A stretch of 64,000 nt of DNA from Mycobacterium sp. ST-F2 (GCF_001905655.1 NZ_JMHT01000061.1:1-64000); one strand, 5' to 3'. Counted from the stretch's first letter, positions 1 to 7,636 are shown. Numbers and translations are program-made. The notes: generated from the sequence alone by a model not told the origin.

Positions 1-27
1 GCCAGTCAGGCCGCGTGACCGAAACTG

Positions 28-156
28 TCACCTGATCGTGCAGCAGACCCGACGTTCGGGACCGCGGGGCGGCTGGAACTCGTAAGGCGCACCCAGGGCG
101 TCGCCGGCGGCGGTGCCGAGCAGCACCCCTTCAATGCGGTCGTTCAGTGATGCCAT
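28..156 (-). pseudogene. ADP-ribosylglycohydrolase (DraG family), N-terminal remnant
   Basis: The 42-codon frame opens with RIEGVLLGTAAGDALGAPYE, the hallmark start of ADP-ribosylglycohydrolases, which remove ADP-ribose from proteins or small molecules and are normally about 300 residues. A strong Shine-Dalgarno (GAGGAGG) precedes the ATG. The frame ends at a TGA after only 42 codons and the remaining bases up to the window edge do not restore the family sequence in another frame that I can recognise. It therefore looks truncated or frameshifted, although the window edge prevents a full check. It is divergent to an NrtR-type regulator, a known genomic partner of such hydrolases. Confidence 0.7.
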
Positions 157-194
157 GGCGTCCTCCTCGGATCAGCGCGACTATGTAACCACAT

Positions 195-214
195 TTAACG
201 CGATATCGCGCTAA
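195..214. promoter_or_regulatory. Candidate NrtR operator between divergent genes
   Basis: TTAACGCGATATCGCGCTAA is a 20-bp inverted repeat with 9 of 10 base pairs matching. It lies between the draG remnant and the NrtR-type gene, about 30 bp upstream of the latter. NrtR proteins bind palindromes upstream of NAD-metabolism genes and often upstream of themselves. Assignment to this regulator is an inference from position. Confidence 0.55.
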
Positions 215-244
215 TTATTTCTCACGCTACGCTAGGGCACCGAC

Positions 245-907
245 ATGAGCCGCAAAACGCACGTAGACACCAGCGGGAATAGCCTCGAGGACTACCCGCG
301 GCCGTCGGTTGCCGTCGATACCGCGGTACTCGCACTCGATCCCGATCTCGGGCTTGTGGTGCTGGAAGTGCTGCGCCCAGACGGCGAACATTGGGTGCTG
401 CCGGGAACTTTTCTCCACGAACACGAGACGCTCGCGAATGCCGTGGAGCGGTCACTGGCGGATAAGGCCAACGTCCGCGGATTGCGGCCGCGGCAGCTTC
501 ACGTGTTCGATGACCCTCACCGCGATGATCGGGGCTGGGTGCTGTCGGTCGCGCACATCGCGGTCGTGCGACTCGACCAACTCGTTGGCCTTACACCAGG
601 TGTCACACGGATGGTGCCGGTCGTCCCCACCGGTCGCCTGTACGGCCACGACGACATCGTCGAGCGCGCGGTAGCAGAGTTGCGCAGCCGCTATCGGGAT
701 AACGCGGACCCGGACCGTCTGCTCGGTGACACCTTCACGCTGCGCGAGTTGCGGCACGTGCACGAAGTGGTCTCAGGAAAGCGATTGCAGGCGGACAACT
801 TTCGTCGTGCCATGGAGGGTCTGGTCGTCGGTACTGACGAGCTGGCATCTGGTGGCAGAGGAAGGCCGGCCGAGTTGTTCCGCCGCAGGGCCACTGCCGC
901 CGGGTGA
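245..907 (+). CDS. nrtR: NrtR-type Nudix-related transcriptional regulator
   Basis: The 220-residue protein has an N-terminal Nudix-like domain (about residues 20-150, including a WVLPGTFLHEHETLANAVER segment in place of the catalytic Nudix box) and a C-terminal winged-helix region (about 155-215, with FTLRELRHVHEVVSGKRL and DNFRRAM). This layout is that of NrtR, which senses ADP-ribose or related NAD metabolites and represses NAD biosynthesis or salvage genes. The Nudix box GX5EX7REUXEEXGU is degenerate, as in NrtR regulators that bind rather than hydrolyse. It is divergent from a DraG-type remnant, and the shared intergenic palindrome fits autoregulation. Confidence 0.8.
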   Translation: MSRKTHVDTSGNSLEDYPRPSVAVDTAVLALDPDLGLVVLEVLRPDGEHWVLPGTFLHEHETLANAVERSLADKANVRGLRPRQLHVFDDPHRDDRGWVLSVAHIAVVRLDQLVGLTPGVTRMVPVVPTGRLYGHDDIVERAVAELRSRYRDNADPDRLLGDTFTLRELRHVHEVVSGKRLQADNFRRAMEGLVVGTDELASGGRGRPAELFRRRATAAG

Positions 908-1539
908 CCGGCTGCCGTGGGTTCGGGCAATTGCCATCCCGTCAGGCGGCGAGTACTGGCCTGTGCCAGACCGTCGGGGTGCTGCACGCAGCACTGGACT
1001 TTCACCAGCATGCCGGCGACACGGGTTGTCCGGTCTGTGGCGGCGGTCAGCTCGATGCTGATTGGGTGGCACGGACCCGGAGCGCTGTCGCCGAAGCTGA
1101 AACCGCACTGGCGGAGTACCGTTCTGCAACAGCAAAACTCAAGTCAGCGCGCCAGACTGCGGCCGGTGTGGTCGGTGGGTTTCGTCAGGTGGCCGCTGTT
1201 CCCGCCGTCGAGTTGGCCGGGCTCGAGGACTACAACAAAGCTGCCATCAAGGCCGGCGAGGTGCCGACCGACGATCTGGAACTCGCCGATCATGTGGAAT
1301 CAGTCCTTGTCGACGCAGCCGGTGCCGCGGACGTATTACGTGAACAGGCCGCTGCCGAGCTGTCCCGGCGCGAGGATGTCTGGGCGCCTGTAGCGGAACA
1401 GATCGCGGCCTGGGTGCCCGCCGAGCGGCATGCCCGCGAATCCGACGACCAGCTCAAAGTGCTCACCGCGGCCAAGAAATGCCGGACCGCTGAGGTCGAG
1501 CATCTCTGCGGGGTGGTGGCGTCGCTGTTGCCGGCGTGA
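904..1539 (+). pseudogene. Internal fragment of an SMC/Rad50-like AAA ATPase with zinc-hook motif
   Basis: The GTG start overlaps the nrtR stop (GTGA). After about 25 unremarkable residues the protein contains HAGDTGCPVCGGGQLDADW, a CPVC zinc-hook-like motif, followed by long Ala/Glu-rich coiled-coil stretches. This resembles the middle of large actinobacterial AAA ATPases with Rad50-like hooks. No Walker A, Walker B or signature motif is present in its 211 residues, so it is probably a gene fragment rather than a working ATPase. It could still be expressed with nrtR because of the overlap. An intact small zinc-binding coiled-coil protein is the alternative. Confidence 0.5.
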
Positions 1540-1568
1540 TGGTGGACGGCGATATCGTCAACGGCCGG

Positions 1569-2573
1569 TTAGTGATCTGGCAACAGGGTTGTGTCCATCA
1601 CGCGTTTCCAGCCGTCGCGAACCTGTTCGGCCGCAGCGATCAGCGCCGCCTCGGCGTTTGACTTGTCGTCGGATCCGGTCGTGCCGTGATTGCCGAGAAT
1701 GCTTTGTGCCGCTGAGATTTTGCCGTTCAGGTCGTCGACCGCCTCGTTCAACGCGCTGAATGCGTCTGTCATCGCGATTGTCGCGGCGGCTTCGTCAATC
1801 TCGGTCAGCATGGCATCGGTGGCGGCGTCGCCGTTGGCCTCACGTAGGTCTTCGACGGACTGACGGATTGACGATTCGCCGTGCCGGCGCACCACGTCCT
1901 CCCAGGTCATGTCTTCCGGTGACGGCATATCGGCTATCGCGTCGAGGAATTCGTCGAACTCGGGTACCTGTCCCTCTGCGCCGATGCGGGTAACCAGACC
2001 CGTTGACTCGTCGATGAAGAACTCACCGATCTGCTCGGGATCGCCGCTGTCGTTGGTAACCGCCAGGGTGCCGTGCGCAAGCGCAGGCGACGGCTCCTGC
2101 TCGACGACGGGTGCGTCGTCAAGTGCGACTCGCAATTCGCCGGCTCGCAGCAATGGCAGTGGTGATGCAGGCACTGCCATCTGGGCTGCGAGTGAGGCAA
2201 TGGCGGCACGTACATAGGGAAAGACGGTGACGGCACCGGCTTGTTCGATGAACTCTGCGATGAGCGGTCGCTTGCTGGCTGGCAGTGGAGCTGGGAGGAA
2301 GAAGACGGCCTCGCCGTCGGCCAGAAAGCTGCAGTACGCATTGCGCGTCTCGACGCGGCATCGCACGCCGAGCTTTTCGTCCTCCAACCGAACAAAGAAA
2401 CTCACCGCGGCATCGTCGTCGGTCGAACCGGGTGCATGTAGCTCTTCGGGCGGCAAGCCCAGCGCGTGCGGGTCCGGCGTTGTTTCCCGGCGAGCTACAA
2501 GATCGTGAATAACGAAGTGGCGCAGTTCCGCAACATCGACTAGGTCTGCTGCTGTCTCGATTTCGTCAGTCAC
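1569..2573 (-). CDS. SecB-like chaperone of a toxin-antitoxin-chaperone system, with C-terminal extension
   Basis: Residues about 10-150 resemble SecB: beta strands around FFVRLEDEKLGVRCRVETRN, then the typical FPYVRAAIASLAAQM helix and the VPASPLPLL segment, comparable to the FPYARE...PQLNLAPV signature of SecB and to mycobacterial Rv1957. In such systems the chaperone stabilises the antitoxin so that it can inhibit the toxin. The GTG start overlaps the antitoxin stop by 8 nt, so the three genes form one operon. The protein is 334 residues long, about twice the usual 150-180. The extra half (about 155-334) is acidic and helical, with no domain I recognise. The toxin-antitoxin neighbours support the chaperone assignment. 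Confidence 0.7.
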   Translation of the reverse strand: MTDEIETAADLVDVAELRHFVIHDLVARRETTPDPHALGLPPEELHAPGSTDDDAAVSFFVRLEDEKLGVRCRVETRNAYCSFLADGEAVFFLPAPLPASKRPLIAEFIEQAGAVTVFPYVRAAIASLAAQMAVPASPLPLLRAGELRVALDDAPVVEQEPSPALAHGTLAVTNDSGDPEQIGEFFIDESTGLVTRIGAEGQVPEFDEFLDAIADMPSPEDMTWEDVVRRHGESSIRQSVEDLREANGDAATDAMLTEIDEAAATIAMTDAFSALNEAVDDLNGKISAAQSILGNHGTTGSDDKSNAEAALIAAAEQVRDGWKRVMDTTLLPDH

Positions 2574-2979
2574 TCGACGTCCTTACGCGCGAACGTTTCT
2601 GCATACGTGCCACGTACCGGCTCTCGGTAACTATGGGTTGCGGTTCGCGAACTGGGCGACTGCGGGTACCGCGGGGCAGGGCCGGGCGATCTGGGGTGAG
2701 CGGCGTCGCCGAGAGTCGCGTTTCGTACCCAAGCGCGCGGAGATAACGCGCAACCGCTGCGACCTTCATGTTGCCGTCGCCATTGAGCACCTGAGACACA
2801 CGGCCCTGTGTCACACCGAGCTTCTCGGCGAGTGCTTTCTGGTCGAGCCCGGAGGCTTCCAGCGCCTGATGCAGGAGTCGCATGACTTGACCGGCTAGGT
2901 CAGCGGCGGCCAACCCCTGAGCCCCCGCGTCGGTGGCCTGTTCTTCATCAATCAGCGTCAGATTGTCCTGGTTGGTCAT
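2566..2979 (-). CDS. higA: HigA-type XRE antitoxin of the TAC operon
   Basis: The protein is a 137-residue XRE-family DNA-binding antitoxin. The helix-turn-helix lies around residues 38-65 (KALAEKLGVTQGRVSQVLNG). After it comes a basic tail of about 40 residues (roughly 98-137), the position where chaperone-addicted HigA antitoxins carry their chaperone-addiction segment. The ATG at 2979 is chosen because AGAGAGGAGG lies just upstream; the frame opens further upstream without a comparable ribosome site. It overlaps the end of the toxin gene by 32 nt and the start of the SecB-like gene by 8 nt. It probably represses the operon through the inverted repeat at 3485-3500. Confidence 0.8.
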   Translation of the reverse strand: MTNQDNLTLIDEEQATDAGAQGLAAADLAGQVMRLLHQALEASGLDQKALAEKLGVTQGRVSQVLNGDGNMKVAAVARYLRALGYETRLSATPLTPDRPALPRGTRSRPVREPQPIVTESRYVARMQKRSRVRTSSD

Positions 2980-3469
2980 GGGCGAGGTCCTCCTCTCTAA
3001 CTTGCTGAGATTGCCGAAGATCGTGTTTCGGCGTTCTCTGGCTGACCTTCGTGAATGCATGCCCAACGCGGATCAGGTCGTCGAAGTACGGAATCTGCCA
3101 GTACTCGCTGTCGGGTGCTTCAGCTTCCTCGTAACGAAGGATCGGCAGTTTAGCGGTGTATCCGCCTTCGCCGTCGGTATCGAAGAATGTCAGTCGCTTG
3201 TCGCCGTGGCGGAACTCCCAAACACCGTTATCGAGGGCCTTGACGGCATCTCGGTAGACCGGCTCGCCTGTGTTGGCCCAGTGCCTCATGGCATTGAGAA
3301 ACCAGTGGTAGTCGGTGATCTGCTCGTCCTGAGCGTCGGCCGATGTCGGGTGCTCCCATATCCCGCTCTTCAAGGAATCGAGGAACTGCGCGGCGGGCGA
3401 ACTTCCGTCGGCGCGGACCGCGCAGTCAATCTGATGAAATCGCCCTTTCACAATCGCCCGCCTCAGCAC
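2948..3469 (-). CDS. higB: HigB/RelE-like toxin (phage Gp49-like, DUF891)
   Basis: The 173-residue product has the HigB layout: DGSSPAAQFLDSL, then EFRHGDKRLTFFDTDG, and the diagnostic C-terminal GHAFTKVSQRTPKHDL. Such toxins are ribosome-dependent or free mRNA interferases of the RelE fold. I place the start at GTG 3469, 5 nt after a GGAGG box; the frame remains open to a TTG at 3511, which would put the start upstream of the likely operator. It is first in the order toxin, antitoxin, SecB-like protein, the same as M. tuberculosis Rv1955-Rv1957. Confidence 0.78.
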   Translation of the reverse strand: MLRRAIVKGRFHQIDCAVRADGSSPAAQFLDSLKSGIWEHPTSADAQDEQITDYHWFLNAMRHWANTGEPVYRDAVKALDNGVWEFRHGDKRLTFFDTDGEGGYTAKLPILRYEEAEAPDSEYWQIPYFDDLIRVGHAFTKVSQRTPKHDLRQSQQVREEDLAHDQPGQSDAD

Positions 3470-3484
3470 GTTCCCCTCCTTGAG

Positions 3485-3500
3485 TTTAGTGAATGCTAAA
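3485..3500. promoter_or_regulatory. Inverted repeat upstream of the TAC operon
   Basis: TTTAGTGAATGCTAAA has 5-bp perfect arms (TTTAG/CTAAA) around a 6-bp centre and lies 16-31 bp upstream of the chosen higB start. Its position fits an antitoxin operator overlapping the promoter. Confidence 0.5.
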
Positions 3501-3650
3501 CCATGGTGCAAGATCCCCGCGTGAACGGCGCGATGGACTTTTCCCGAGCATGACAGCGCCCACCGACATTTCAGTCAGGCCCAGCTCGCGGTCCACCATC
3601 GCACGGCGTGCGTCGATCACCTACCGGCAGCTGGGTGCACCGGAGCTCCC

Positions 3651-4178
3651 CTAGCGGTGCCGCCCGTCGTCCAGCACTGCCGCTGCGATCGCCTTCATCG
3701 GAATGAGCAGATGCAGCGGGTCCACTGGGGACTGTACGTATTCCGCATGGTGCAGGTAGAACTCGCGGGCCGCGTCGTCGCGAGCATGAACCAGCAATGC
3801 CGGTGCTGCCACTGACTGTGACAACATCAGAACTCGGAGCATCGCATCCCGCAGTAGCCCCCATCCGAGCCCGCGGCCGTGCCATTGCTGGTCGACCGCT
3901 AGCCGGGCCAACAGGTAGCACGGGACGGTTGCTGGTGCGGTCTTGGCGATTGCCGGGGGAGCGGAGTCGCGCTCGTATCCCGCGACCGTGATGGCGTAGT
4001 AGCCGACGACTCGTCCTTGGTGCGCAGTGATGTAGGTGGTTGCGTTGTTGGCGCGCTGATTCTGCCAGCTGTACTTTCGGAGCCAGTCATCGAGTTCTGT
4101 TGCACCGGAGGAGAAGTGGGTCCGGTCGTGGTGCTTGGCAAGTTTCTCGGGCGGAGCTGGCTTGTGTTCGCTGGTCAA
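3651..4178 (-). CDS. tacT: TacT-like GNAT acetyltransferase toxin
   Basis: The 175-residue GNAT-fold protein starts with the family pattern EKLAKHHDRTHFSSGATELD and continues with the acetyl-CoA loop QQWHGRGLGWGLLRDA (about 90-108) and a C-terminal ARDDAAREFYLHHAEY segment. TacT/AtaT-type toxins acetylate aminoacyl-tRNA and stop translation. The apparent start is TTG, 10 nt after the end of the DUF1778 antitoxin gene on the same strand. Order and spacing are typical of TacAT modules. The target tRNA cannot be predicted from sequence. Confidence 0.85.
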   Translation of the reverse strand: MTSEHKPAPPEKLAKHHDRTHFSSGATELDDWLRKYSWQNQRANNATTYITAHQGRVVGYYAITVAGYERDSAPPAIAKTAPATVPCYLLARLAVDQQWHGRGLGWGLLRDAMLRVLMLSQSVAAPALLVHARDDAAREFYLHHAEYVQSPVDPLHLLIPMKAIAAAVLDDGRHR

Positions 4179-4188
4179 CGAGCGTCGG

Positions 4189-4491
4189 TCACTCGGTCGT
4201 CGCGAATGGATTTTCGCGCATCAGCAGCCGTCGCAGTTTTGGCATCGGTTGCAGCGGAGCGTCCAGTAGCGCTTCAAATTCGGCCCACTGGTGATCGTCG
4301 GCGACGAACCATCGGCGGTCGGCGAGTACGCGCTCCGCGCTGTCGAGGACACTGGCGAGGATGAAGTCGGTGACGGTGGTGTCGGTGGCCTCTGCGGCCT
4401 GCCTGATCAACTGCTGCTGGCGCGCGCTGACTCGGACGTTCAACCGCTGGTCGCGCGCGGTTTTCGCGGTGGCGATATCGACCCTGGGCAT
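4189..4491 (-). CDS. tacA: TacA-like DUF1778 antitoxin
   Basis: The 100-residue product has an N-terminal ribbon-helix-helix (RDQRLNVRVSARQQQLIRQA, about residues 10-45) and a C-terminal arm of the kind that wraps the GNAT toxin (about 50-85, with RRWFVADDHQWAEFEALLD). DUF1778 antitoxins neutralise GNAT toxins and repress their own operon. I chose the ATG at 4491 because the perfect palindrome at 4510-4528 lies just upstream; a start further upstream would place the operator inside the gene. Confidence 0.87.
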   Translation of the reverse strand: MPRVDIATAKTARDQRLNVRVSARQQQLIRQAAEATDTTVTDFILASVLDSAERVLADRRWFVADDHQWAEFEALLDAPLQPMPKLRRLLMRENPFATTE

Positions 4492-4509
4492 GAGAACCTC
4501 CGTCAGTTC

Positions 4510-4528
4510 GTATGTACATGGTACATAC
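4510..4528. promoter_or_regulatory. Palindromic operator of the TacAT operon
   Basis: GTATGTAC-ATG-GTACATAC is a perfect inverted repeat of 8-bp arms ending 18 bp upstream of the tacA start. Ribbon-helix-helix antitoxins bind such palindromes, so it is the likely autorepression site. Confidence 0.65.
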
Positions 4529-4640
4529 AAGTTGAGGGAGTGTGTGGTCGAAAATGCCGACGCATGTCATGTTCGACTAGCGAGCTCGGGTCGCTGATGC
4601 AGAGTTGGCGGACCGGTTGTTTCGAACAGCGCCGGCCACC

Positions 4641-4718
4641 CGCGCCTTCGCAATGCCGCACGGGCCAGGGTGGCTGCTACGGGACTGATCCGATTGTGCT
4701 CGGTCCGCGACGTCGCCG
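4641..4718 (-). repeat. Degenerate repeat A: relic of an ISPxAATLARAALR-type C-terminus
   Basis: On the minus strand this stretch reads NRISPVAATLARAALRRRG. A closely similar stretch is at 8927-9000, and the intact protein at 23546-25027 ends with RISSGASALARAALRHQH. The DNA of the two short copies matches over roughly 65 bases with scattered differences. It looks like the tail of a lost gene. The rest of the 4529-4779 interval holds no other feature I can support. Confidence 0.45.
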
Positions 4719-4779
4719 CTCCGAGATTGCCTCGCGTCGTGCCGATCAGGGCCAAGCTGTCGGTATACGCCCCGCGCGG

Positions 4780-4845
4780 TTAGGTCTGCCGCCGGGCCGC
4801 CACGGCGATCCGCACTCCGAGATCGTCCAGCTCGCCGAGGCCCGC
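4780..4845 (-). pseudogene. C-terminal remnant of a Fic protein
   Basis: On the minus strand AGLGELDDLGVRIAVAARRQT precedes a TAA. It matches the last residues of the intact Fic protein at 7637-8839 (AGLVLDELDDLGVRIASSAR). Only about 21 codons remain and there is no start or Fic motif, so it marks a deleted Fic paralogue. Confidence 0.6.
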
Positions 4846-4860
4846 GTCCGGCGGTGCCAG

Positions 4861-4909
4861 TTGTCGGTGGTCGGTGTCATTCTGTTCGGCTGCTTGAAAT
4901 GCGCCGAGA
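4861..4909 (+). repeat. Conserved leader block, copy 1
   Basis: This block begins TTGTCGGTG and contains TGTCATTCTGTTCGGCT. It lies directly upstream of the DUF2510 membrane-protein gene. A second copy is at 6615-6662, upstream of another membrane-protein gene. The shared core TGTCATTCTGTTCGGCT is identical in both, and the flanks also match. It may be a shared promoter or leader. Confidence 0.55.
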
Positions 4910-4918
4910 GGAACCGAC

Positions 4919-5575
4919 ATGCCGAATCACAACTATCCGACCCCCGCGCCGGGTTGGTACCCAGACCCCAGCGGCCAACCTGGCCAGCGCTACCACGACG
5001 GCCGACGCTGGACGGAACACTTCGTCCCCACCGCGCCCGCCGCCCCGGCGCCTGCGGTGGCGGTCGCAGTATCAGCCGGCGGTGGACCCAACCACGCGCT
5101 GCACGCCATTCTGACCCTCATGTCCTGCGGGCTGTGGCTACCGATCTGGGTCCTGATGGCGATCTTCGGCGGAGCATCCTCCTCGTCGGTCGCGATTGCC
5201 AACGGCGGCAATGGCCTTGGTGCCGTGGCGCGTGCCCCGGGGCGGCGCCCTGCAGTCGGAGTGGCTGCGGTCTTCGGCGGCTTATTCCTGCTGGGCACTG
5301 CTCACGAGCACCCGTGGCTGTACGGCGTGCTGATCGCTCTGGCGGTGCTGTCGCTGTTCGCTGCCTGGACGCTCAAATCGGCACAAGCGCGCGACGCTGA
5401 ACTGCGCAGGGAACAGTTCGAGCGGGACATGATCGCCAACCGTGCCGACCGCGAGGACCGCTTCTACGTCCAAGGCGATCCGCGCGGCACCTATGGCGGC
5501 TACATGCCGCCGGCATTCCCGGCGGACACCGGTATTCACGGCGATGGCCGAGATTCTGGGTCTGGCGGGCGATGA
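4919..5575 (+). CDS. DUF2510-containing membrane protein
   Basis: Residues about 10-37 form a DUF2510 motif (PGWYPDPSGQPGQRYHDGRR followed by WTEHF), a short Trp-rich actinobacterial module usually attached to membrane proteins. A Pro/Ala-rich linker follows, then hydrophobic segments at about 60-85, 112-126 and 133-150, and a charged C-terminal tail. The function is unknown. A GAGAGGAA ribosome site precedes the ATG. It sits in a stretch of debris between TacAT and Fic genes. Confidence 0.75.
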   Translation: MPNHNYPTPAPGWYPDPSGQPGQRYHDGRRWTEHFVPTAPAAPAPAVAVAVSAGGGPNHALHAILTLMSCGLWLPIWVLMAIFGGASSSSVAIANGGNGLGAVARAPGRRPAVGVAAVFGGLFLLGTAHEHPWLYGVLIALAVLSLFAAWTLKSAQARDAELRREQFERDMIANRADREDRFYVQGDPRGTYGGYMPPAFPADTGIHGDGRDSGSGGR

Positions 5576-5640
5576 GGGTGCAGCCCTCCAGCTAATCAAT
5601 GATGGCCTGAATTGTCGTACCCCCCTGCGATAATTGACTC

Positions 5641-5979
5641 ATGTCGCAAACGATTCACCACCGCCTGCACGTCCTCGAAGCAGCCGATTGGAAAGACGGC
5701 GTCATCACGCTCGAGCCCCAGTCGCCCTACCGGCCGTGGCGTTATGCGTTCGGCGAGTCCCGTCCCGGCGACTGTGTTCTGCTGGTGTTGGGGACAGATC
5801 CGATGTCGGTACTGACGGTCCTCGGTCGTATCGATCACGAAGGCGGATTCGGCGGGGCGCTGGTGGATGGCACCTCGCGATACCTGGCCCGCCTCGTGGA
5901 TTTGACCACATTGGCGATGATGCTCGATCTCAGCGATCCGTTCGAGACGTGGCGCTTCGATGACGACGACGCCGAGTAG
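5641..5979 (+). CDS. Hypothetical 112-residue protein, possibly PUA/EVE-like
   Basis: I do not recognise the family. The small acidic protein has a strand-rich core with RPGDCVLLVLGTDPMSVLTV and GRIDHEGGFGG, a pattern reminiscent of small nucleic-acid-binding EVE/PUA-like barrels, and ends in an acidic DDDDAE tail. No signal peptide or membrane segment is visible. That fold suggestion is weak. Confidence 0.55.
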   Translation: MSQTIHHRLHVLEAADWKDGVITLEPQSPYRPWRYAFGESRPGDCVLLVLGTDPMSVLTVLGRIDHEGGFGGALVDGTSRYLARLVDLTTLAMMLDLSDPFETWRFDDDDAE

Positions 5980-6045
5980 CTGATCCTCGCGTTACACGAG
6001 AGTCGGGTACGCGGAGGCATCCACTATCGATGGGGACACTCATCG

Positions 6046-6498
6046 GTGGTCGCGGCACGAAATCTGTTGTCCTTCAATGGTAAATGCGATGGCTGTGGTC
6101 AAGAGATCGACTTGACCGATGTTGACGCGCGGGACGAGATCCACGTCTATACCGTCGACCCGCTGCAGCGTCCCGCGGCACCTTCGCCGATCCGGACGTC
6201 GAACGGCCCAAGCGGACAGACGTACCGCGGCTGGCTGCGGCATTCAGCAGACGACTGGCCGGCGGTGCTCTGCCGTCGGTGCTGGGACCGGATGTGCAAC
6301 GGCACCTACCGGTCTTTCATCGATTTTCGGTTCGCCCAGAACCCCGGCTGTCCTCGGTGTGGTGGCCAGCGGACTCAGGTGATTCGCTACGGCATGGTGA
6401 TGAGCCCGGACGAATGGGCACCGTGGCTCGATATGGGCGGGTGCTGCAGGAAAGACGAGAAATGGCATTGCGAGCCGTGTGGTCATGAATGGTACTGA
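6046..6498 (+). CDS. Zinc-ribbon protein of unknown function
   Basis: The 150-residue product has four cysteine pairs: CDGCG near residue 14, CRRC near 77, CPRCG near 100 and CEPCGHEWY at the C-terminus, plus GGCC near 131. The pairs suggest two zinc sites. A central Trp-rich section (SGQTYRGWLRHSADDWPAVL) separates them. The start is GTG, and an ATG-initiated form could begin later. No homologous function can be assigned; a nucleic-acid-binding or assembly role is possible. Confidence 0.6.
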   Translation: MVAARNLLSFNGKCDGCGQEIDLTDVDARDEIHVYTVDPLQRPAAPSPIRTSNGPSGQTYRGWLRHSADDWPAVLCRRCWDRMCNGTYRSFIDFRFAQNPGCPRCGGQRTQVIRYGMVMSPDEWAPWLDMGGCCRKDEKWHCEPCGHEWY

Positions 6499-6614
6499 GG
6501 GGGCGGTTCACCGTTCGTTGGGTCGCGACGCACATTGCGGTGTGGGCAGAAACGCCGGGGACCTGATAGATCCCTCGTGATCGCGGTAGCCCCCCCGCGT
6601 CCGCGCAACCCGAC

Positions 6615-6662
6615 TTGTCGGTGAGCTGTGTCATTCTGTTCGGCTACCTGGAACGCGGGTAG
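6615..6662 (+). repeat. Conserved leader block, copy 2
   Basis: This is the second copy of the block at 4861-4909 (TTGTCGGTG, then TGTCATTCTGTTCGGCT). It lies 130 bp upstream of the membrane coiled-coil gene at 6793. The interval 6663-6792 contains a short open frame ending in the overlapping ATGA of that gene but nothing I can name. Confidence 0.55.
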
Positions 6663-6792
6663 CGACAGTGAGTGCGAGACAGGTGTGCACCATGTTGATG
6701 AGGACGGCCGTGGTGGCTGAATCGGCCCGATTGGTATCCGGCCGTGCGTGCCCAGGGAGTGACGTTCACTCCCGTGCAGACGTGGGTGCCCG

Positions 6793-7602
6793 ATGAGCAG
6801 CAAGCGTTCATCTGATGGGTCGAATGCCTTGGGCGGCTTCATCTTCTTCGTCATTCTGCTCGTTGTGATGATCCCCAAACCGGTCTGGATCGCCTTCGGG
6901 GTCATCGCCGCCGTCGGTGTTGTGATCTGGGTTGTCTACGCGCTCGTCGCGGCTGCGGACAAGCACCGCATCGAGGCCGAGGAACAGGCCCGCGTCGAAC
7001 AGGCAGCACGGGCCGCGGCCGCCAAACGTCAACGGGAAGAACAGGTCCGCAAGGAAGAACAACACCGCGTCAATACGCTGGGCAAACAGAACGCCGCGCT
7101 TGTGGAATCCGCGCTCAGCGCAGTGAAGCGGATAGCCGCGTCCGAGGCCGCTCGCGCCGGATGGTTGGGGGAGGTCGACTTCAGCGTCGATATCAAAGGG
7201 ATTACCGACAACTTCACGAAGGCGTACGCCCTGCGCAAGGTGGCGAACACGCTGTCGGCGTTGGACAAGCCAACGAGCGAGGACCGAAACATCTTGGCGG
7301 AAGCCAAGAGCACCATCGCAGGTCTGGAAGCCGCTGCGACCGAGCGGGTGGAGCTCATTGGCAAATGTGCCATGGAAGCGCAACGTATCGACAAGTCGTT
7401 GCGCACCGAACGTGAGGATGCTCGGGTTGCCGAGCAGCGTGCCGAGCTGCACGCGAAATTGAGCGCCATGCTGTACGGGATCGAGGCCACTCAGGATGTC
7501 GGCCCAACGGATTCGGCGGTGGATGCGGTGATGGCGCGGGTGCAGGCCTACCGGGAGATCAAGAACCGGATTCTCGTAGCCCGCGGTGATGGGGCCGCGT
7601 AG
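6793..7602 (+). CDS. Two-TM membrane protein with cytoplasmic coiled coil
   Basis: The 269-residue protein has two adjacent hydrophobic segments near the N-terminus (about 14-28 and 31-54), then a highly charged Glu/Arg/Lys/Ala coiled coil (about 56-95) and a helical C-terminal part. There is no enzymatic motif. It could organise or scaffold something at the membrane, but no function can be assigned. Its upstream region shares a repeat with the DUF2510 gene. Confidence 0.7.
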   Translation: MSSKRSSDGSNALGGFIFFVILLVVMIPKPVWIAFGVIAAVGVVIWVVYALVAAADKHRIEAEEQARVEQAARAAAAKRQREEQVRKEEQHRVNTLGKQNAALVESALSAVKRIAASEAARAGWLGEVDFSVDIKGITDNFTKAYALRKVANTLSALDKPTSEDRNILAEAKSTIAGLEAAATERVELIGKCAMEAQRIDKSLRTEREDARVAEQRAELHAKLSAMLYGIEATQDVGPTDSAVDAVMARVQAYREIKNRILVARGDGAA

Positions 7603-7636
7603 CCGTAGTCTCGAACCGTCCCGGGCAGTGGGAGCG

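Noticed and set aside
6700..6796. Short open frame upstream of the membrane gene at 6793
   Set aside because: It overlaps the next start by ATGA but has no ribosome site or recognisable sequence; a DUF2510 remnant (D-W-Y-P) was considered but the match is too short.
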